Assembly (NCBI RefSeq): GCF_019977235.1
Contig: NZ_AP024646.1
Coordinates: 1,240,001-1,304,000 of the forward strand
Direction of reading: 5' to 3'
DNA: 64,000 nt
From: Arthrobacter sp. StoSoilB5
GTDB taxonomy: Bacteria; Actinomycetota; Actinomycetes; Actinomycetales; Micrococcaceae
Shown here: one piece after another, positions 52,630-62,011 of the stretch
How the letters are laid out: each line of letters starts with the position of its first letter
How positions within the stretch are numbered: position 1 is the first letter of the stretch
Position numbers and translations under genes: made by a program
The notes under the pieces: model-generated
Told to the model about the DNA's origin: nothing
The model's input: the letters and a program-made list of their open reading frames with translations, nothing else
The model's database searches: none

Positions 52630-54097
52630 CTGACGCCTTAGCCGGCGCAGACTTCACAGCCGTGGGTCGGGTGGGCGGTGCTGCCGGTCGGCTAGCGCCA
52701 TCCTTCCCCCTCAAGGCGGAAGCCAGTGACGGCAAGAAGCTGCCAACCTGGGACAGAATCCCACCCACCATGCTGTTCAGTCCATCGCCGCCGTTGAGGA
52801 CCGTCAGCTGGCCGATGCGTGAGAAAGGCTCCGCAGCTGCCGAAACGATGGCGGGCATGTTCTCCGCGATTTGCTGGTTGATGACAGCTTCCTGGTTCGT
52901 TTCCAACGCTTCACCCCTGGCTTTGATACCTTCGGCCTCAGCCAGTGCCTTGGCCTTGACCGCGGATGCCGCAGCGTTGCCGCGCGCAGTGGTCGCCGCT
53001 GCCTCGGCTTCACCTGTCACCCTGGTGGCCCCGGCCATGGCTGCCGCAGCCCCCGCATTGGCTTGGGCCTCGAGTTCAACGCGCCGGGCGTTTGCCTGAG
53101 CGTCGAGTTCGATGCGTTTCGCCAAGGCCTCGGCGGCACTGATGTCAGCAGCCTTCTTCGCTTCGGCCTCGGTCCTTTGCGCGTAGGCCTTGGCATCCGC
53201 TGGCTTGCGGATGGTGGTTTGCAGCTTTTGTTCTTCGCGATCGGCCTCAAGCTTTGCCACTTCGGTCTCCTGGACCACCACCTGCTGCCGCGCAGTAGCA
53301 TCGGCCAGCGGTCCGGCCTGCGCAGCGTTGGCACGGGCCTGCTCAGCATTCGCCTGCGCGGCAGATTGCTTGATGGCGGACAAGCTTTGGGCATCCGCAA
53401 TCAGTGCAGCAGCTTCCGCTTCCTTCTCAGCCGCCTCACGGTTGCGGGTGGCCTCGGCGATCCGGGCCTCCATCTTGACCTGGGCAATGTGAGGCTTGGC
53501 CAGGTTTTGGATGTAGCCCGTGGGGTCCTGAAGGTCCTTGATCTGCAGGGAATCCACCACGAGGCCAAGCTTCTCCATCTCCACGCCACTGGCACTACGG
53601 ACGAGTGAGGCGAGCTTGTCGCGCTCGCGGATGATCTCTTCAACAGTCATGCTGCCGATGATGGAGCGGAGATGCCCTTCAAAGACGTTGTACACCTGGC
53701 TCTCCATTTTCGGCTGTTGCCCCAGGAACCGCCGGGCGGCGTTCGCGATGAATGGGGGAGCGTCGCCAATCTTGTAGATCACCACGCCGTCCACAATCAC
53801 CTGGATACCCTGGGACGTGACGCACGAGACCTTGAGTTCCGTTTCATTCAGCGTCAATGCAAGGGTTCGCACCGTCTGCAGCCCCGGAACCACCAAAGCG
53901 CCCTTGCCCGTGACGATCTTGAAATCCATGCCGTCGGTATTCTCGAGCGTGCCGCGGGTCAGCCCCGAAATGATCAGGGCCTCGTTCGGTTCCGCCACCT
54001 TCCACATTGCCTTGGTTGCCAACCAAATGAAGCCGATGACAACAATCACGCCAAGAATGCCGGCGATCAAGGGGAAAAATGCCGAGAGGTCGTCCAT
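52610..54097 (-). CDS. Flotillin-like SPFH protein
   Basis: A 495-residue protein. One transmembrane helix (about 8-28), then an SPFH/band 7 domain (about 35-210) and a long Ala/Glu-rich coiled coil (about 215-410) with AEAEA repeats typical of flotillins, and a C-terminal part ending in a Pro/Ala-rich tail. Flotillins scaffold membrane microdomains and turn over membrane proteins. The NfeD-like gene directly downstream agrees with this assignment. Its Ala-rich bias explains the many false frames on the other strand. Confidence 0.9.
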   Translation of the reverse strand: MDDLSAFFPLIAGILGVIVVIGFIWLATKAMWKVAEPNEALIISGLTRGTLENTDGMDFKIVTGKGALVVPGLQTVRTLALTLNETELKVSCVTSQGIQVIVDGVVIYKIGDAPPFIANAARRFLGQQPKMESQVYNVFEGHLRSIIGSMTVEEIIRERDKLASLVRSASGVEMEKLGLVVDSLQIKDLQDPTGYIQNLAKPHIAQVKMEARIAEATRNREAAEKEAEAAALIADAQSLSAIKQSAAQANAEQARANAAQAGPLADATARQQVVVQETEVAKLEADREEQKLQTTIRKPADAKAYAQRTEAEAKKAADISAAEALAKRIELDAQANARRVELEAQANAGAAAAMAGATRVTGEAEAAATTARGNAAASAVKAKALAEAEGIKARGEALETNQEAVINQQIAENMPAIVSAAAEPFSRIGQLTVLNGGDGLNSMVGGILSQVGSFLPSLASALRGKDGASRPAAPPTRPTAVKSAPAKASDAASDA

Positions 54098-54411
54098 TGA
54101 CCTTGTCCCTTCAGACGATGTGAACCGGCCTCATCCATTGACCCCCATAGGCCATGCGCCTGTTCGTGTACACAGTCTCGTTGGGGCAGAGCAGGGAAGT
54201 CCAGCAATTTTGTGCGTCATTTGTGCCACGACGCCGGGCCAGGACGGCCGCTTCGGCCACCTAAGCCAGCCACCCGCCGTCGAGCTTTAACAAAGAAGGC
54301 TGGTGCAACCTTTGGAGAGAATCCGTAGGTGGCTGCACCAGCTGCTAGTACGACTTTCTGTTTATTAGTTGTGACACCTGTTCATTGGCCGCTCCTAGTT
54401 CCCGGCTTCTA
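54098..54411. other. Intergenic region with a hairpin
   Basis: GCTGGTGCA (54299-54307) and its complement (54334-54342) form a 9-bp stem with a 26-nt loop, a possible terminator of the DUF4383 gene transcript. No gene is seen. Confidence 0.4.
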
Positions 54412-54882
54412 TTATTTCCGGGCCTTTTTATCGTCTGTGAAGTACTGGGCGAACATCCAACCAGCGGCGATCATCAGGATGCCCAGCACCATGTGAGACC
54501 AGTTGTCCACAGAGTTTAGGGACAGGAAGTTGGCTGCGGAATCGACGCCGACGCTCAGTCCGTAGATGCTCAGCACGATGTACAGGGCGCCAAAGCCCAT
54601 CAGGAAGTTCCGCGCGCCGTGTGCCGTACGGGACATCGCCCATCCCGTGGCGCCGATGGCCAGTTGTACGAGGTTGAGCAGCACGGATACCTGGAACGCG
54701 CCAAAGAGCATCGCATGCGAGTCAGGGCCGAAGAATTGCAGCTCCGAGTACTGCATGGTGATGCCTGGAATGAAGCCCAGGATGCCCACCAGCGCAACGA
54801 CGCCACCCACACCCAGGCCTACTACCTGGATGTCTTGCCGTCCGAAATGGACGCCGCGTGCATGTGAAGCAGACGTACTCAT
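54412..54882 (-). CDS. DUF4383 membrane protein
   Basis: A 156-residue protein with four membrane helices (about 24-45, 62-85, 92-112, 125-147). The family shows a GFIPGITMQYSEL-like first loop and NFLMGFGALYIVLSIYGL; here NSVDNWSHMVLGILMIAAGW matches its conserved H in helix 4. The function of the family is unknown. It stands alone between the flotillin gene and the DUF6350 gene. Confidence 0.87.
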   Translation of the reverse strand: MSTSASHARGVHFGRQDIQVVGLGVGGVVALVGILGFIPGITMQYSELQFFGPDSHAMLFGAFQVSVLLNLVQLAIGATGWAMSRTAHGARNFLMGFGALYIVLSIYGLSVGVDSAANFLSLNSVDNWSHMVLGILMIAAGWMFAQYFTDDKKARK

Positions 54883-55012
54883 GTCGCCCTCCAGTCACCC
54901 CTTTGCGAACATCTCCCATTTTACGGCCGGTTCATGCAAAAAGCGCTGGGATTGGCGGTATTACAGGGCGCCTGCCGGGGGAGTGCTGCCTACCGTGGCA
55001 CGATAGAACACG

Positions 55013-56344
55013 ATGAAACTGCGCGCTGATCAGACCGGAAACCGTGGCCTCCCGATGCCCCTTTGGCTACAGGGTGGTTTGGAAGCGGCGCAGGCAGCCT
55101 TCATTTCCGCCATTGTTGTTGTGCTTCCATTGGTGGGAGTGTGGGCCACCGACGGATTCCAGAACCGGAACGTTGACTTCCTGGCGCGCCTGGCCGGGCA
55201 GGCCTGGCTGCTGATCCACGGTGTTCCGTTGACCTTGGCGCAGGTCAATATGGGCACGGCCGGCCAGCCGGGAACGGGTCTTCTTTCGCTGATTCCACTT
55301 GGACTGACGCTCATTCCGTTCCTGCTTGCCTGGCGGGCGGGACGACGACTTGCCCGCGCTTCCTACACGGACCAGCTGTGGCAGGCCTTCATGGGAGCCT
55401 GCGTTGTGTACGCCGCGTTCGGCACAGCGACAGGATTCGTGTGCCGCACCCCCGAGGTGGTCATCAACCTGTGGTTCGCCATGACCATCCCGCTGATCGC
55501 CTTCGCACTTGGGCTGGTGGTCGGCGCTCGGCGCGAGGCCGGCTCCTGGAGCAGGCTCATCGGTGTGGACGCCGTGGCCTGGATCGCGAAGACCAGCCAA
55601 CACTCACGGTGGGCGGGCTCATACGTCGGCTCAGCGTTGAAGGCCGGATTCGTTGCAACGATGGCCGCCGTGTGCCTCGCCGCAGTGCTGTTGGCCGTGG
55701 ACATCGTCTGGCACTGGACGGACATCATCGCTGTTTACGAAGGACTCCAAGCGGGCGCGTTGGGCGGGGCCGTCCTCACGATCGCGCAGCTCGGCTTCCT
55801 TCCCAACCTCGTGGTCTTCGCTTTGGCATGGTCCTCCGGGGCTGGCTTCTCGCTTGGCGTCGGCTCGCACGCCGGGCCGCTGGGCACCGCCGTCGGGCCC
55901 CTGCCTGCCGTCCCGGTTTTCGGTGGGCTTCCCTCCGGACAACTGGACGCCGGGCCCATGGCTCTTGCCCTCCCCGTGGTTGCGGGGATCATGGCCGGCT
56001 GGTGGTTCCTGCGCGAAGGCGAAAACCACTTCGACGAGTGGCTCTCCATCAAGATCAAGGCACGCTGGTTCACAGCCGCGGCGTCCACCCTGTTCCTGGG
56101 CGCCTTCATTGGAGCCGTCGCTGGGGTGTTGAGCGGTGCGCTCGCATGGGTCGCCCGAGGCTCAGCCGGTATCGGCCGGCTCACGGAAATCGGACCCCAC
56201 CCACTATGGACGGCAGTCTGGCTGGCCGCCGAAGTGGGCATCGGCGTCGTGGTCGGATACGCAGTGGGTCCGTGGCTGGAGCGCCGCCAGAAGCTGCGCG
56301 AGGCGAACCTGGACGAAGTAGCGTTCGACGACGAACACGCCTGA
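55013..56344 (+). CDS. DUF6350 polytopic membrane protein
   Basis: A 443-residue protein with about nine to ten membrane helices and a long Gly/Ala content. It matches the DUF6350 family (cell-division protein PerM-like) that in Micrococcaceae lies just before purN. No enzymatic motif is visible. The C-terminal tail is charged (RRQKLREANLDEV). In mycobacteria the related PerM is linked to cell division under stress; that is family knowledge, not shown here. Confidence 0.85.
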   Translation: MKLRADQTGNRGLPMPLWLQGGLEAAQAAFISAIVVVLPLVGVWATDGFQNRNVDFLARLAGQAWLLIHGVPLTLAQVNMGTAGQPGTGLLSLIPLGLTLIPFLLAWRAGRRLARASYTDQLWQAFMGACVVYAAFGTATGFVCRTPEVVINLWFAMTIPLIAFALGLVVGARREAGSWSRLIGVDAVAWIAKTSQHSRWAGSYVGSALKAGFVATMAAVCLAAVLLAVDIVWHWTDIIAVYEGLQAGALGGAVLTIAQLGFLPNLVVFALAWSSGAGFSLGVGSHAGPLGTAVGPLPAVPVFGGLPSGQLDAGPMALALPVVAGIMAGWWFLREGENHFDEWLSIKIKARWFTAAASTLFLGAFIGAVAGVLSGALAWVARGSAGIGRLTEIGPHPLWTAVWLAAEVGIGVVVGYAVGPWLERRQKLREANLDEVAFDDEHA

Positions 56345-56390
56345 GGTTGTGGGCCCGGCTTTTCGCTGGGCCGGGCTTTCGTTGGCTCGG

Positions 56391-56813
56391 CTAGCGGACC
56401 GGGCCCGGCATCGAGTCCTCAAGCTGCGTGAGGCACTGTGTCTTGGCGGATTCCGTCAGCGCCGAGCGACTGCAATCCTGATAGGTGGTGACCTGCTTGA
56501 AGAAGAGCACGGACGTCAGAATCAGCAGGCACATGACCGCCGAGACCACGAGTCCTGAAATGGTGCCGAACAACACCAGTCGAGGGTGCTTGTACTTCAC
56601 CGACCGGACCAGCACAACGATGCCCAGCACCAAACCCGCAATCGTCAGGATGGCGCTCAACCACACGTAGTTCACGTTCAGGGAGAACACGAAAAACGAT
56701 CCCAAAGCCGACAAAAGGAAAGCGCGGAACAGGATCTGCGTCACGCCGAAGGCGGACTTTTCCGCCGCAGTGCGGGGTTGCTGGCTCGGCCTGGGACCGA
56801 CGTCGGGATTCAT
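56391..56813 (-). CDS. Small membrane protein of unknown function
   Basis: About 140 residues from the ATG at 56813. Three hydrophobic helices lie at about 27-45, 48-70 and 78-103. The C-terminus carries two Cys (YQDCSRSAL, TQCLTQLED), a pattern also seen in secreted or membrane stress proteins. It sits convergent to the DUF6350 gene and divergent from purN. The family is not recognised. Confidence 0.65.
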   Translation of the reverse strand: MNPDVGPRPSQQPRTAAEKSAFGVTQILFRAFLLSALGSFFVFSLNVNYVWLSAILTIAGLVLGIVVLVRSVKYKHPRLVLFGTISGLVVSAVMCLLILTSVLFFKQVTTYQDCSRSALTESAKTQCLTQLEDSMPGPVR

Positions 56814-56851
56814 GTTTTCCAGCCTACGCGAGCCGCCCATAAGCTAGTGCA

Positions 56852-57424
56852 ATGCGCATTGTTGTCCTCGTGTCCGGTACTGGTTCCAACCTTCAGGCTG
56901 TCATCGACGCCGTGAAGTCGGGTGAACTGGATGTCGAGATCGCCGCTGTGGGGGCGGACCGGCCCGATACCTACGGTGTGGAGCGCTCGGACGAGGCCGG
57001 CATTGAGACCTTCGTGGTGAACTTCAACTCGTTTGAAACCCGCGCCGAATGGGACGCTGCCTTGCGCGACAAGGTCCTCTCTTATGCCCCGGATGTGGTG
57101 GTGTCTTCCGGCTTCATGCGGATCGTCAGCGCCGACTTCATCGACGCCTTCAACGGCAAGTACGTCAACACCCACCCGGCGCTGCTCCCATCCTTCCCTG
57201 GCGCCCACGGTGTCCGCGACGCCATGGCTTACGGGGTGAAGGTCACGGGCTGCACGGTTCACTGGGCCGACGCCGGCGTGGACACGGGCCCCATCATCGC
57301 CCAGGAAGCCGTTGTGGTTGAGCCCAATGACACCGAGGAAACCCTGCACGAGCGCATCAAGGTAGTTGAGCGCCGCCTGCTGGTTCAGACGCTGGCTGAC
57401 CTCGCCGCCGCTCCTCCCAACTAG
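56852..57424 (+). CDS. purN: Phosphoribosylglycinamide formyltransferase
   Basis: A 190-residue GART enzyme that moves a formyl group from 10-formyltetrahydrofolate to GAR in purine synthesis. Seen: VLVSGTGSNLQA at the start (phosphate loop), the catalytic asparagine and histidine in GKYVNTHPALLPSFPGAHG, and the aspartate in DAGVDTGPI. It starts 38 nt from the divergent small gene. In this group purH usually follows; here a DUF559 gene, palindromes and a recycling operon separate them. A palindrome follows at its stop. Confidence 0.94.
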   Translation: MRIVVLVSGTGSNLQAVIDAVKSGELDVEIAAVGADRPDTYGVERSDEAGIETFVVNFNSFETRAEWDAALRDKVLSYAPDVVVSSGFMRIVSADFIDAFNGKYVNTHPALLPSFPGAHGVRDAMAYGVKVTGCTVHWADAGVDTGPIIAQEAVVVEPNDTEETLHERIKVVERRLLVQTLADLAAAPPN

Positions 57425-57475
57425 GTCGCACTTAAGCGCGTTTAGACCCCTCAAAACGCGCTGTGCTGCTACCTA
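57423..57475. repeat. Imperfect palindrome right after purN
   Basis: Starts inside the purN stop codon (TAGGTCGCA). The arms contain AAGCGCGTTT and AAAACGCGCT around CAGACCCCT-like sequence and end ACCTAG. It is a weaker relative of the palindrome at 58481-58528, and may end purN transcription. Confidence 0.6.
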
Positions 57476-57544
57476 GTTTCCGTAGAGCATCTTGGGCCTG
57501 TGGATAACGCCGCATGGGCATGGTGATGTTTGTCAGCATGGGGC

Positions 57545-58480
57545 ATGAAGACTCCTCGGCCGATGCCTGAACCACTCTCGTCGATACCATTCACCTGGCA
57601 GGAAGCTGTTGCAGCCGGGATATCTCGACGGCGGTTGAGTCACCACGGTCTAGACTCGCCGAGCCGGGCGATTCGAGTCCCTCGTCTGAAAACAGAACAT
57701 GCCCTCGCGGACCTGGTTCGTCCGGTCACCCTGGTCACGCCATTTTCGGCGGCCTCGCATGCCACTGCTTTTTTGCTGTGGGAGTTCCCAGGGTTTTTAC
57801 CGGGTAGTCACAGACCAGACATCCACATCTCGCGGCCCCACACCATGGCCATCCCTCGACGGCGCGGTGTGGTGGGACATCGGGGACAGTTCTTCGAGGA
57901 TGAAATCACGACGTTCAATGGCCTCCTTATCACCAGCCGGGCTCGCACGTGGCTGGACTGTGCCCGGAAAATGGACATCGACGAGATCACTGTCGTTGCG
58001 GATCATTTGCTGCGTATCCCGAGGCCGGAATTCGAGGGACGCAGTGAGCCCCACTGCACCATGGATGAGCTTGAAGAAATGCTGGACCGGCACTGGGGTA
58101 CACCGGGTATCCGCAAGGCGCGCCTCGCTTTGGAGCAAGCCTGCGTGGGTGCCGACTCTTCCCCCGAAACGAGGCTGAGGCTGGCGCTCAAGTGGGCTGG
58201 CCTGCCCACAGCGGAAGTCAACGTAGCTACGGAACTAAGTCCCGGCGTCGTGCGTCAACCGGATTTGGCATATCGCGAGCAGCGCGTTGCCGTCGAGTAC
58301 GAGGGCGTGGGCCATTCGGATCCGGAGCAGATCGTGAGGGACATTGCCCGCGAGGAAGACTTCAGCCGGGCAGGGTGGATATTGGTCCGGATCTCAAAGC
58401 GCCACATGACCAATGACGCGAGGTCCGCTGTGGCCAAGGTCCGCAGGGCGCTCGAAGCCCGCGGCTGGTCGCCCAAGTAG
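57545..58480 (+). CDS. DUF559-type (PD-(D/E)XK-like) protein
   Basis: About 311 residues from the ATG at 57545. The N-terminal half (about 10-160) resembles AbiEi-like proteins with a winged-helix start (FTWQEAVAAGISRRRLSHHG) and RARTWLDCARKMD. The C-terminal 110 residues are a DUF559 restriction-like fold: RQPDLAYREQRVAVEYEGVGH, with the D and E of the nuclease-type core, then RDIAREEDFSRAGWILVRI. Such proteins are common in actinobacteria and are often taken for solitary nucleases. It is bracketed by two palindromes and sits as an insert between purN and the purH region. Confidence 0.8.
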   Translation: MKTPRPMPEPLSSIPFTWQEAVAAGISRRRLSHHGLDSPSRAIRVPRLKTEHALADLVRPVTLVTPFSAASHATAFLLWEFPGFLPGSHRPDIHISRPHTMAIPRRRGVVGHRGQFFEDEITTFNGLLITSRARTWLDCARKMDIDEITVVADHLLRIPRPEFEGRSEPHCTMDELEEMLDRHWGTPGIRKARLALEQACVGADSSPETRLRLALKWAGLPTAEVNVATELSPGVVRQPDLAYREQRVAVEYEGVGHSDPEQIVRDIAREEDFSRAGWILVRISKRHMTNDARSAVAKVRRALEARGWSPK

Positions 58481-58528
58481 GTCGCAGTAGAGCGCGTTTT
58501 GACGACTCAAAACGCGCTCTACTGCGAC
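58481..58528. repeat. Perfect long palindrome after the DUF559 gene
   Basis: Two 21-bp perfect arms (58481-58501 and 58508-58528) around a 6-nt loop. It begins right after the TAG stop, contains AGCGCGTTTTG in the arm, and lies between convergent genes, so it can work as a bidirectional terminator. It is related to the element at 57423-57475. Confidence 0.85.
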
Positions 58529-58549
58529 TCAGTTGGGTACGCGGGGCGC

Positions 58550-59902
58550 TTACTCGAGCACCCGCTGTTTTGTCTCGGGGGCGAAAAACGCCATCCACAG
58601 AACCGACAGCAGTACCAGCCCGCCGGCCATCGCGAACGACTGTGCCAGTCCGAACTCGGGCCAGAAGAAGGAAGCGAACACCAAAGGCCCGAAGCCTGCG
58701 CCGATGCGGGAGAACGTCGAGGCCCAGCCGAAGCCTGATCCCCGGAGTTCTGTGGGATACAGCTCGGACACGTAAGCATAGAGGACCGGGATTGCCACCT
58801 GGACCACGAAGCCGAACACCAACAGCCAGAACACTGCGGCAGTTGGCACGTCCACCACGAACGCCACGATCACCAGCGTCAGCGCGGATAGCGGACCGGT
58901 GATGGCGAGGATCCACTTGCGGCCCACGCGCTCCACCAACAGCGCGGCGACCACCACGCCCAAAAGCCCGACGGCGGCCATCCCGGCTGTGGTGACGAAG
59001 GCTTTGTACTCCTCGAATCCGGCGCCAATGAGGATCCGGGGCATCCACGTCAGCGACAGGTAATAGACCAACAAGATGCTGAAGAACAGGGCCCAGGCGG
59101 CCGTCGTGATTTTCCAGTTGAACGTCCAGATCTTGCGCAACTGTTCCCATGCGCTGCCGGGGGAGAGCCGGGGAGCGGCTTGGGGTTCGGGCAGGCTATA
59201 CGCGCGGGGTGAAGCGCCCGTGGCCTCCACCAAACCATCAATCACCGCCGCTGCCTCAGCCCGACGGCCGGCACGAATCAGGAACAACGGGGACTCGGGA
59301 ACACTGCGCCGCACCCAGAAAACGAGCAACGCCGGCAGCACCATAATCAGCATGGTGAGCCGCCAGTCCCCAAAGGCGGCAACGAGGCCGGCGGAGATGA
59401 AGCCACAGAGCGCCGCACCCACAGGCCACCAGCCATCCATCGCAGTGAGGACTTTGCCCCGCTGCTTCCGCGGCGTGAACTCACCCACCAGCGCGTAGTC
59501 CACCGGGATGCAGCCGCCCAGCCCAAACCCGGCCATGAAGCGGAAGATGCAGAACCACACAATGTCCGGGGCGAAGGCGCCGAGCACGGTGAAGATGCTG
59601 AAGATCAGGAGGGTGGCCGTGAAGGCCTTCTTGCGCCCGATGGTATCTGCGATGGTTCCCCAGGCGAACGCGCCGACGGCCATGCCCACCAGGTTGGCCG
59701 TGCCGATCCACGCAGCGTCAGCCGGCTGAAGGGACCAATGCTTGGACAGCAGCGGGATGAGAATGCCGTTGAGCGTCACATCCCAGGCGTCGAACATGAA
59801 TCCGAGCCCACCGATCACGAAGATCTTGCCTTGGACCTTCCACTTCCACGGCAGTTCCTGCACAACTTGTTCGCCGCTGGGCACGGCTGTGTATGTATTC
59901 AT
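58550..59902 (-). CDS. MFS transporter linked to murQ
   Basis: A 450-residue major facilitator with 12 helices in two halves of six and a long central loop (about 215-270). GTIADTIGRKK between helices 2 and 3 and VERVGRKW in the second half are the family motifs, and VPESPLFLIRAGR and the WVRR site suggest the sugar/organic acid (SP or AAHS) subgroups. The start is the ATG at 59902 with GGAGGG 5 nt before it. It lies 50 bp downstream of murQ in the same direction, so uptake of N-acetylmuramic acid or a related amino sugar is a reasonable inference. Confidence 0.85.
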   Translation of the reverse strand: MNTYTAVPSGEQVVQELPWKWKVQGKIFVIGGLGFMFDAWDVTLNGILIPLLSKHWSLQPADAAWIGTANLVGMAVGAFAWGTIADTIGRKKAFTATLLIFSIFTVLGAFAPDIVWFCIFRFMAGFGLGGCIPVDYALVGEFTPRKQRGKVLTAMDGWWPVGAALCGFISAGLVAAFGDWRLTMLIMVLPALLVFWVRRSVPESPLFLIRAGRRAEAAAVIDGLVEATGASPRAYSLPEPQAAPRLSPGSAWEQLRKIWTFNWKITTAAWALFFSILLVYYLSLTWMPRILIGAGFEEYKAFVTTAGMAAVGLLGVVVAALLVERVGRKWILAITGPLSALTLVIVAFVVDVPTAAVFWLLVFGFVVQVAIPVLYAYVSELYPTELRGSGFGWASTFSRIGAGFGPLVFASFFWPEFGLAQSFAMAGGLVLLSVLWMAFFAPETKQRVLE

Positions 59903-59952
59903 CTGCCCTCCTGCATGCAACTTTATGCGCTTGGGCCAAACCGCTGTTCGCG

Positions 59953-60912
59953 CTACTTCTGGTTTTCAATCGCCCTTCGCAGGAAACCACCGGCTACTTC
60001 CAGAGCGCTTTTGGCCTGAGCTGCGTCGATGCCAGTCAGCAGCACAAGGATGGCCGCTTTTACCGAGCCGTTGACCGAGTCCAACACTGCCGCGGCTTCA
60101 TGCGCGTCCACTCCGGTGGCGTGCTGCACTGTCCTTTGCGAACGGGCCAGGAGTTTCTCATTCGTAGCTCTCAGGTCAACCATCAGGTTCCCGTAGGTCT
60201 TGCCGAGCTTCACCATTACCAGTGTGCTGATCATGTTGAGGACAAGTTTCTGGGCCGTGCCCGAGTTCAGCCGTGTGGAACCCGCAATGAACTCCGGACC
60301 CACCACAACCTCAATCGCCACGTCCGCCAAATGGCTGACAGCTGAACCCTTGTTGCACGCCAGCGACGCCGTGAACGCCCCCTTTTTCCGGGCCTCTTCC
60401 AGCGCGCCGATCACGTAAGGCGTTCGGCCGGACGCCGTAATACCCACGACGGCGTCCGCTTCCGTTACGTTGATGTCGTGCAGGTCGCGCGCGCCTGCGG
60501 TCGCGTTGTCCTCGGCGTACTCCACCGGCTTCTGGATCGCCTGGACGCCACCTGCGATGATTCCGACGACGAGTCCCGGCGGGGTGCCGAACGTCGGCGG
60601 GCACTCACTTGCATCGAGGACCCCCAGGCGCCCGGCCGTTCCAGCCCCCACATAAAGAAGGCGACCCCCGCGCTGGAGCCGCTCCGCCACGGCGTCGACG
60701 GTTTGCACAATCGCAGGGCTCGCTGCTTCAACCGCGGAGTTTACTCCTGCACTGTGGGCAAGCATGGCAGCGACGAGTTCCTCCGTGCCCAGGATGTCCA
60801 GTTCGCTCAGGTTCTCGGCAGCGGCTTCGGTCTCCAGCCCGGCGAGTTCCGTCCGCAGGCCCGCCAGCCTGTCCGCGTCAGTGGGGCTAGTCCGGCCAGT
60901 TTGTTCCGTCAC
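59953..60912 (-). CDS. murQ: N-acetylmuramic acid 6-phosphate etherase
   Basis: About 319 residues from the GTG at 60912, with GGAAAGG upstream; the longer frame to 61080 runs inside the kinase gene. The SIS domain has the phosphate loop GAGTAGRLGVLDASECPP and ITASGRTPYV, and the catalytic acidic residues are in GLVVGIIAGG and the PVEYAED-type segment. The enzyme splits MurNAc-6-phosphate to GlcNAc-6-phosphate and lactate in cell-wall recycling. It overlaps the kinase gene by 26 nt, so they share an operon. Confidence 0.93.
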   Translation of the reverse strand: MTEQTGRTSPTDADRLAGLRTELAGLETEAAAENLSELDILGTEELVAAMLAHSAGVNSAVEAASPAIVQTVDAVAERLQRGGRLLYVGAGTAGRLGVLDASECPPTFGTPPGLVVGIIAGGVQAIQKPVEYAEDNATAGARDLHDINVTEADAVVGITASGRTPYVIGALEEARKKGAFTASLACNKGSAVSHLADVAIEVVVGPEFIAGSTRLNSGTAQKLVLNMISTLVMVKLGKTYGNLMVDLRATNEKLLARSQRTVQHATGVDAHEAAAVLDSVNGSVKAAILVLLTGIDAAQAKSALEVAGGFLRRAIENQK

Positions 60913-61834
60913 GGTGGATGTACCTTTCCTGGATGAGCCCGCGGCGCGTCGCAGCGAGGGCAGCACCGTCCAAGCCATCGCCCAGCGGGGCCACCACCTC
61001 AATCCCAGCCGAAGCAAGGGAGTTCCGCAAGAGCTCCGCGAAGAACCCGGAGCTGACCACTCCGCCCAGCAGGGCAACACGGCGTGAGCTCCCGGTATCG
61101 CCCGCCGCGGCCAGCTGCACGGTCTTGGTCAGGACCCGGCAGGCCTCGTCCACAATGACATTCGCGACGGCGTCACCCGCCTCCGCTGCGTGCAGAACCA
61201 GCGGTGCGAACCGGGCCATTGCCCGGTATGGGTTTTCGACGGATGCGAGCCAGCCGGGGAGCATTTCCGGGGAGTCGACCAGAGCCCCTGCCGCAGCCGA
61301 AAGGGAAGTGGCCGGGCCGCCGTCGTGCGCTTCCAAAACTGCCTGAAGCCCCCGCTGGCCGATCCAACGGCCGCTGCCACGATCGCCCAGGTAGGGTCCC
61401 CAACCGTCGGCGCGATGAAGGACGCCGGCTTCATCGAAACGGAAGGCCACCGCACCCGTGCCCACGATCAGGGTAGTGCCGGGCGCGCCTTGGAGGGCTC
61501 CGAGTTGGGCTGCGGTGGCGTCCGAAAGAACAGCTGCCGGGACCCCGAAGCGTTGGGACAACATGGAGGCCAGCTCACGGGACTTCTCCGCAGAAGCCTC
61601 GACGCCCGCCACTGCCGCGCCGATCCCCGTCAACGTGCTGACAGGGAGGCCTGGCGGGAGCATCGAGACCGTCTCAAGCAGGAGGTCGAAAGCGATGGTG
61701 GGGCCGTTGTCCATGTGGACTCCGGGGAACCCGTGCTGGTCCGCCGCACCGAGTAATTCGGTGCCACTGCGCAACTCCACGCGGCAGCGGCTCTTCCCTA
61801 CATCGGCGGCGAGAACGACATCGGTGGCTTCCAT
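60887..61834 (-). CDS. BadF/BadG-type amino-sugar kinase
   Basis: A 315-residue kinase of the BadF/BadG/BcrA/BcrD fold, the group that includes GlcNAc and MurNAc/GlcNAc kinases. The ATPase core has [11 protein letters not shown] (phosphate 1), [10 protein letters not shown] (phosphate 2), the [10 protein letters not shown] block, and [10 protein letters not shown] (adenosine). It is followed by murQ, so the substrate is probably MurNAc or GlcNAc from wall turnover. Divergent from purH with 177 bp between them. Confidence 0.88.
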   Translation of the reverse strand: MEATDVVLAADVGKSRCRVELRSGTELLGAADQHGFPGVHMDNGPTIAFDLLLETVSMLPPGLPVSTLTGIGAAVAGVEASAEKSRELASMLSQRFGVPAAVLSDATAAQLGALQGAPGTTLIVGTGAVAFRFDEAGVLHRADGWGPYLGDRGSGRWIGQRGLQAVLEAHDGGPATSLSAAAGALVDSPEMLPGWLASVENPYRAMARFAPLVLHAAEAGDAVANVIVDEACRVLTKTVQLAAAGDTGSSRRVALLGGVVSSGFFAELLRNSLASAGIEVVAPLGDGLDGAALAATRRGLIQERYIHRDGTNWPD

Positions 61835-62011
61835 GGATCAACCCTATGTTGTGGGGCCTGTTGTGCGTGGCAAACGTGGGGAGTGGGGCGCAGAGCGGGC
61901 CCCGCAACGAAAGGGCAACCAGGACCCGAAACCAGCGCGCCAGCGAAACACGATAAACTCTCCGTATCCCCACCACCCGCGACATCTACGCGAACTAAGA
62001 CGGAGACTTTT

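Noticed and set aside
55378..56394. Plus-strand frame of 338 codons inside the DUF6350 gene
   Set aside because: It overlaps the membrane protein gene in another frame and is very Arg-rich, as expected from the GC bias.
61883..62011. Longer N-terminus of PurH
   Set aside because: The upstream codons are Pro/Thr-rich and do not fit the family. The GTG at 62012 gives the standard start.
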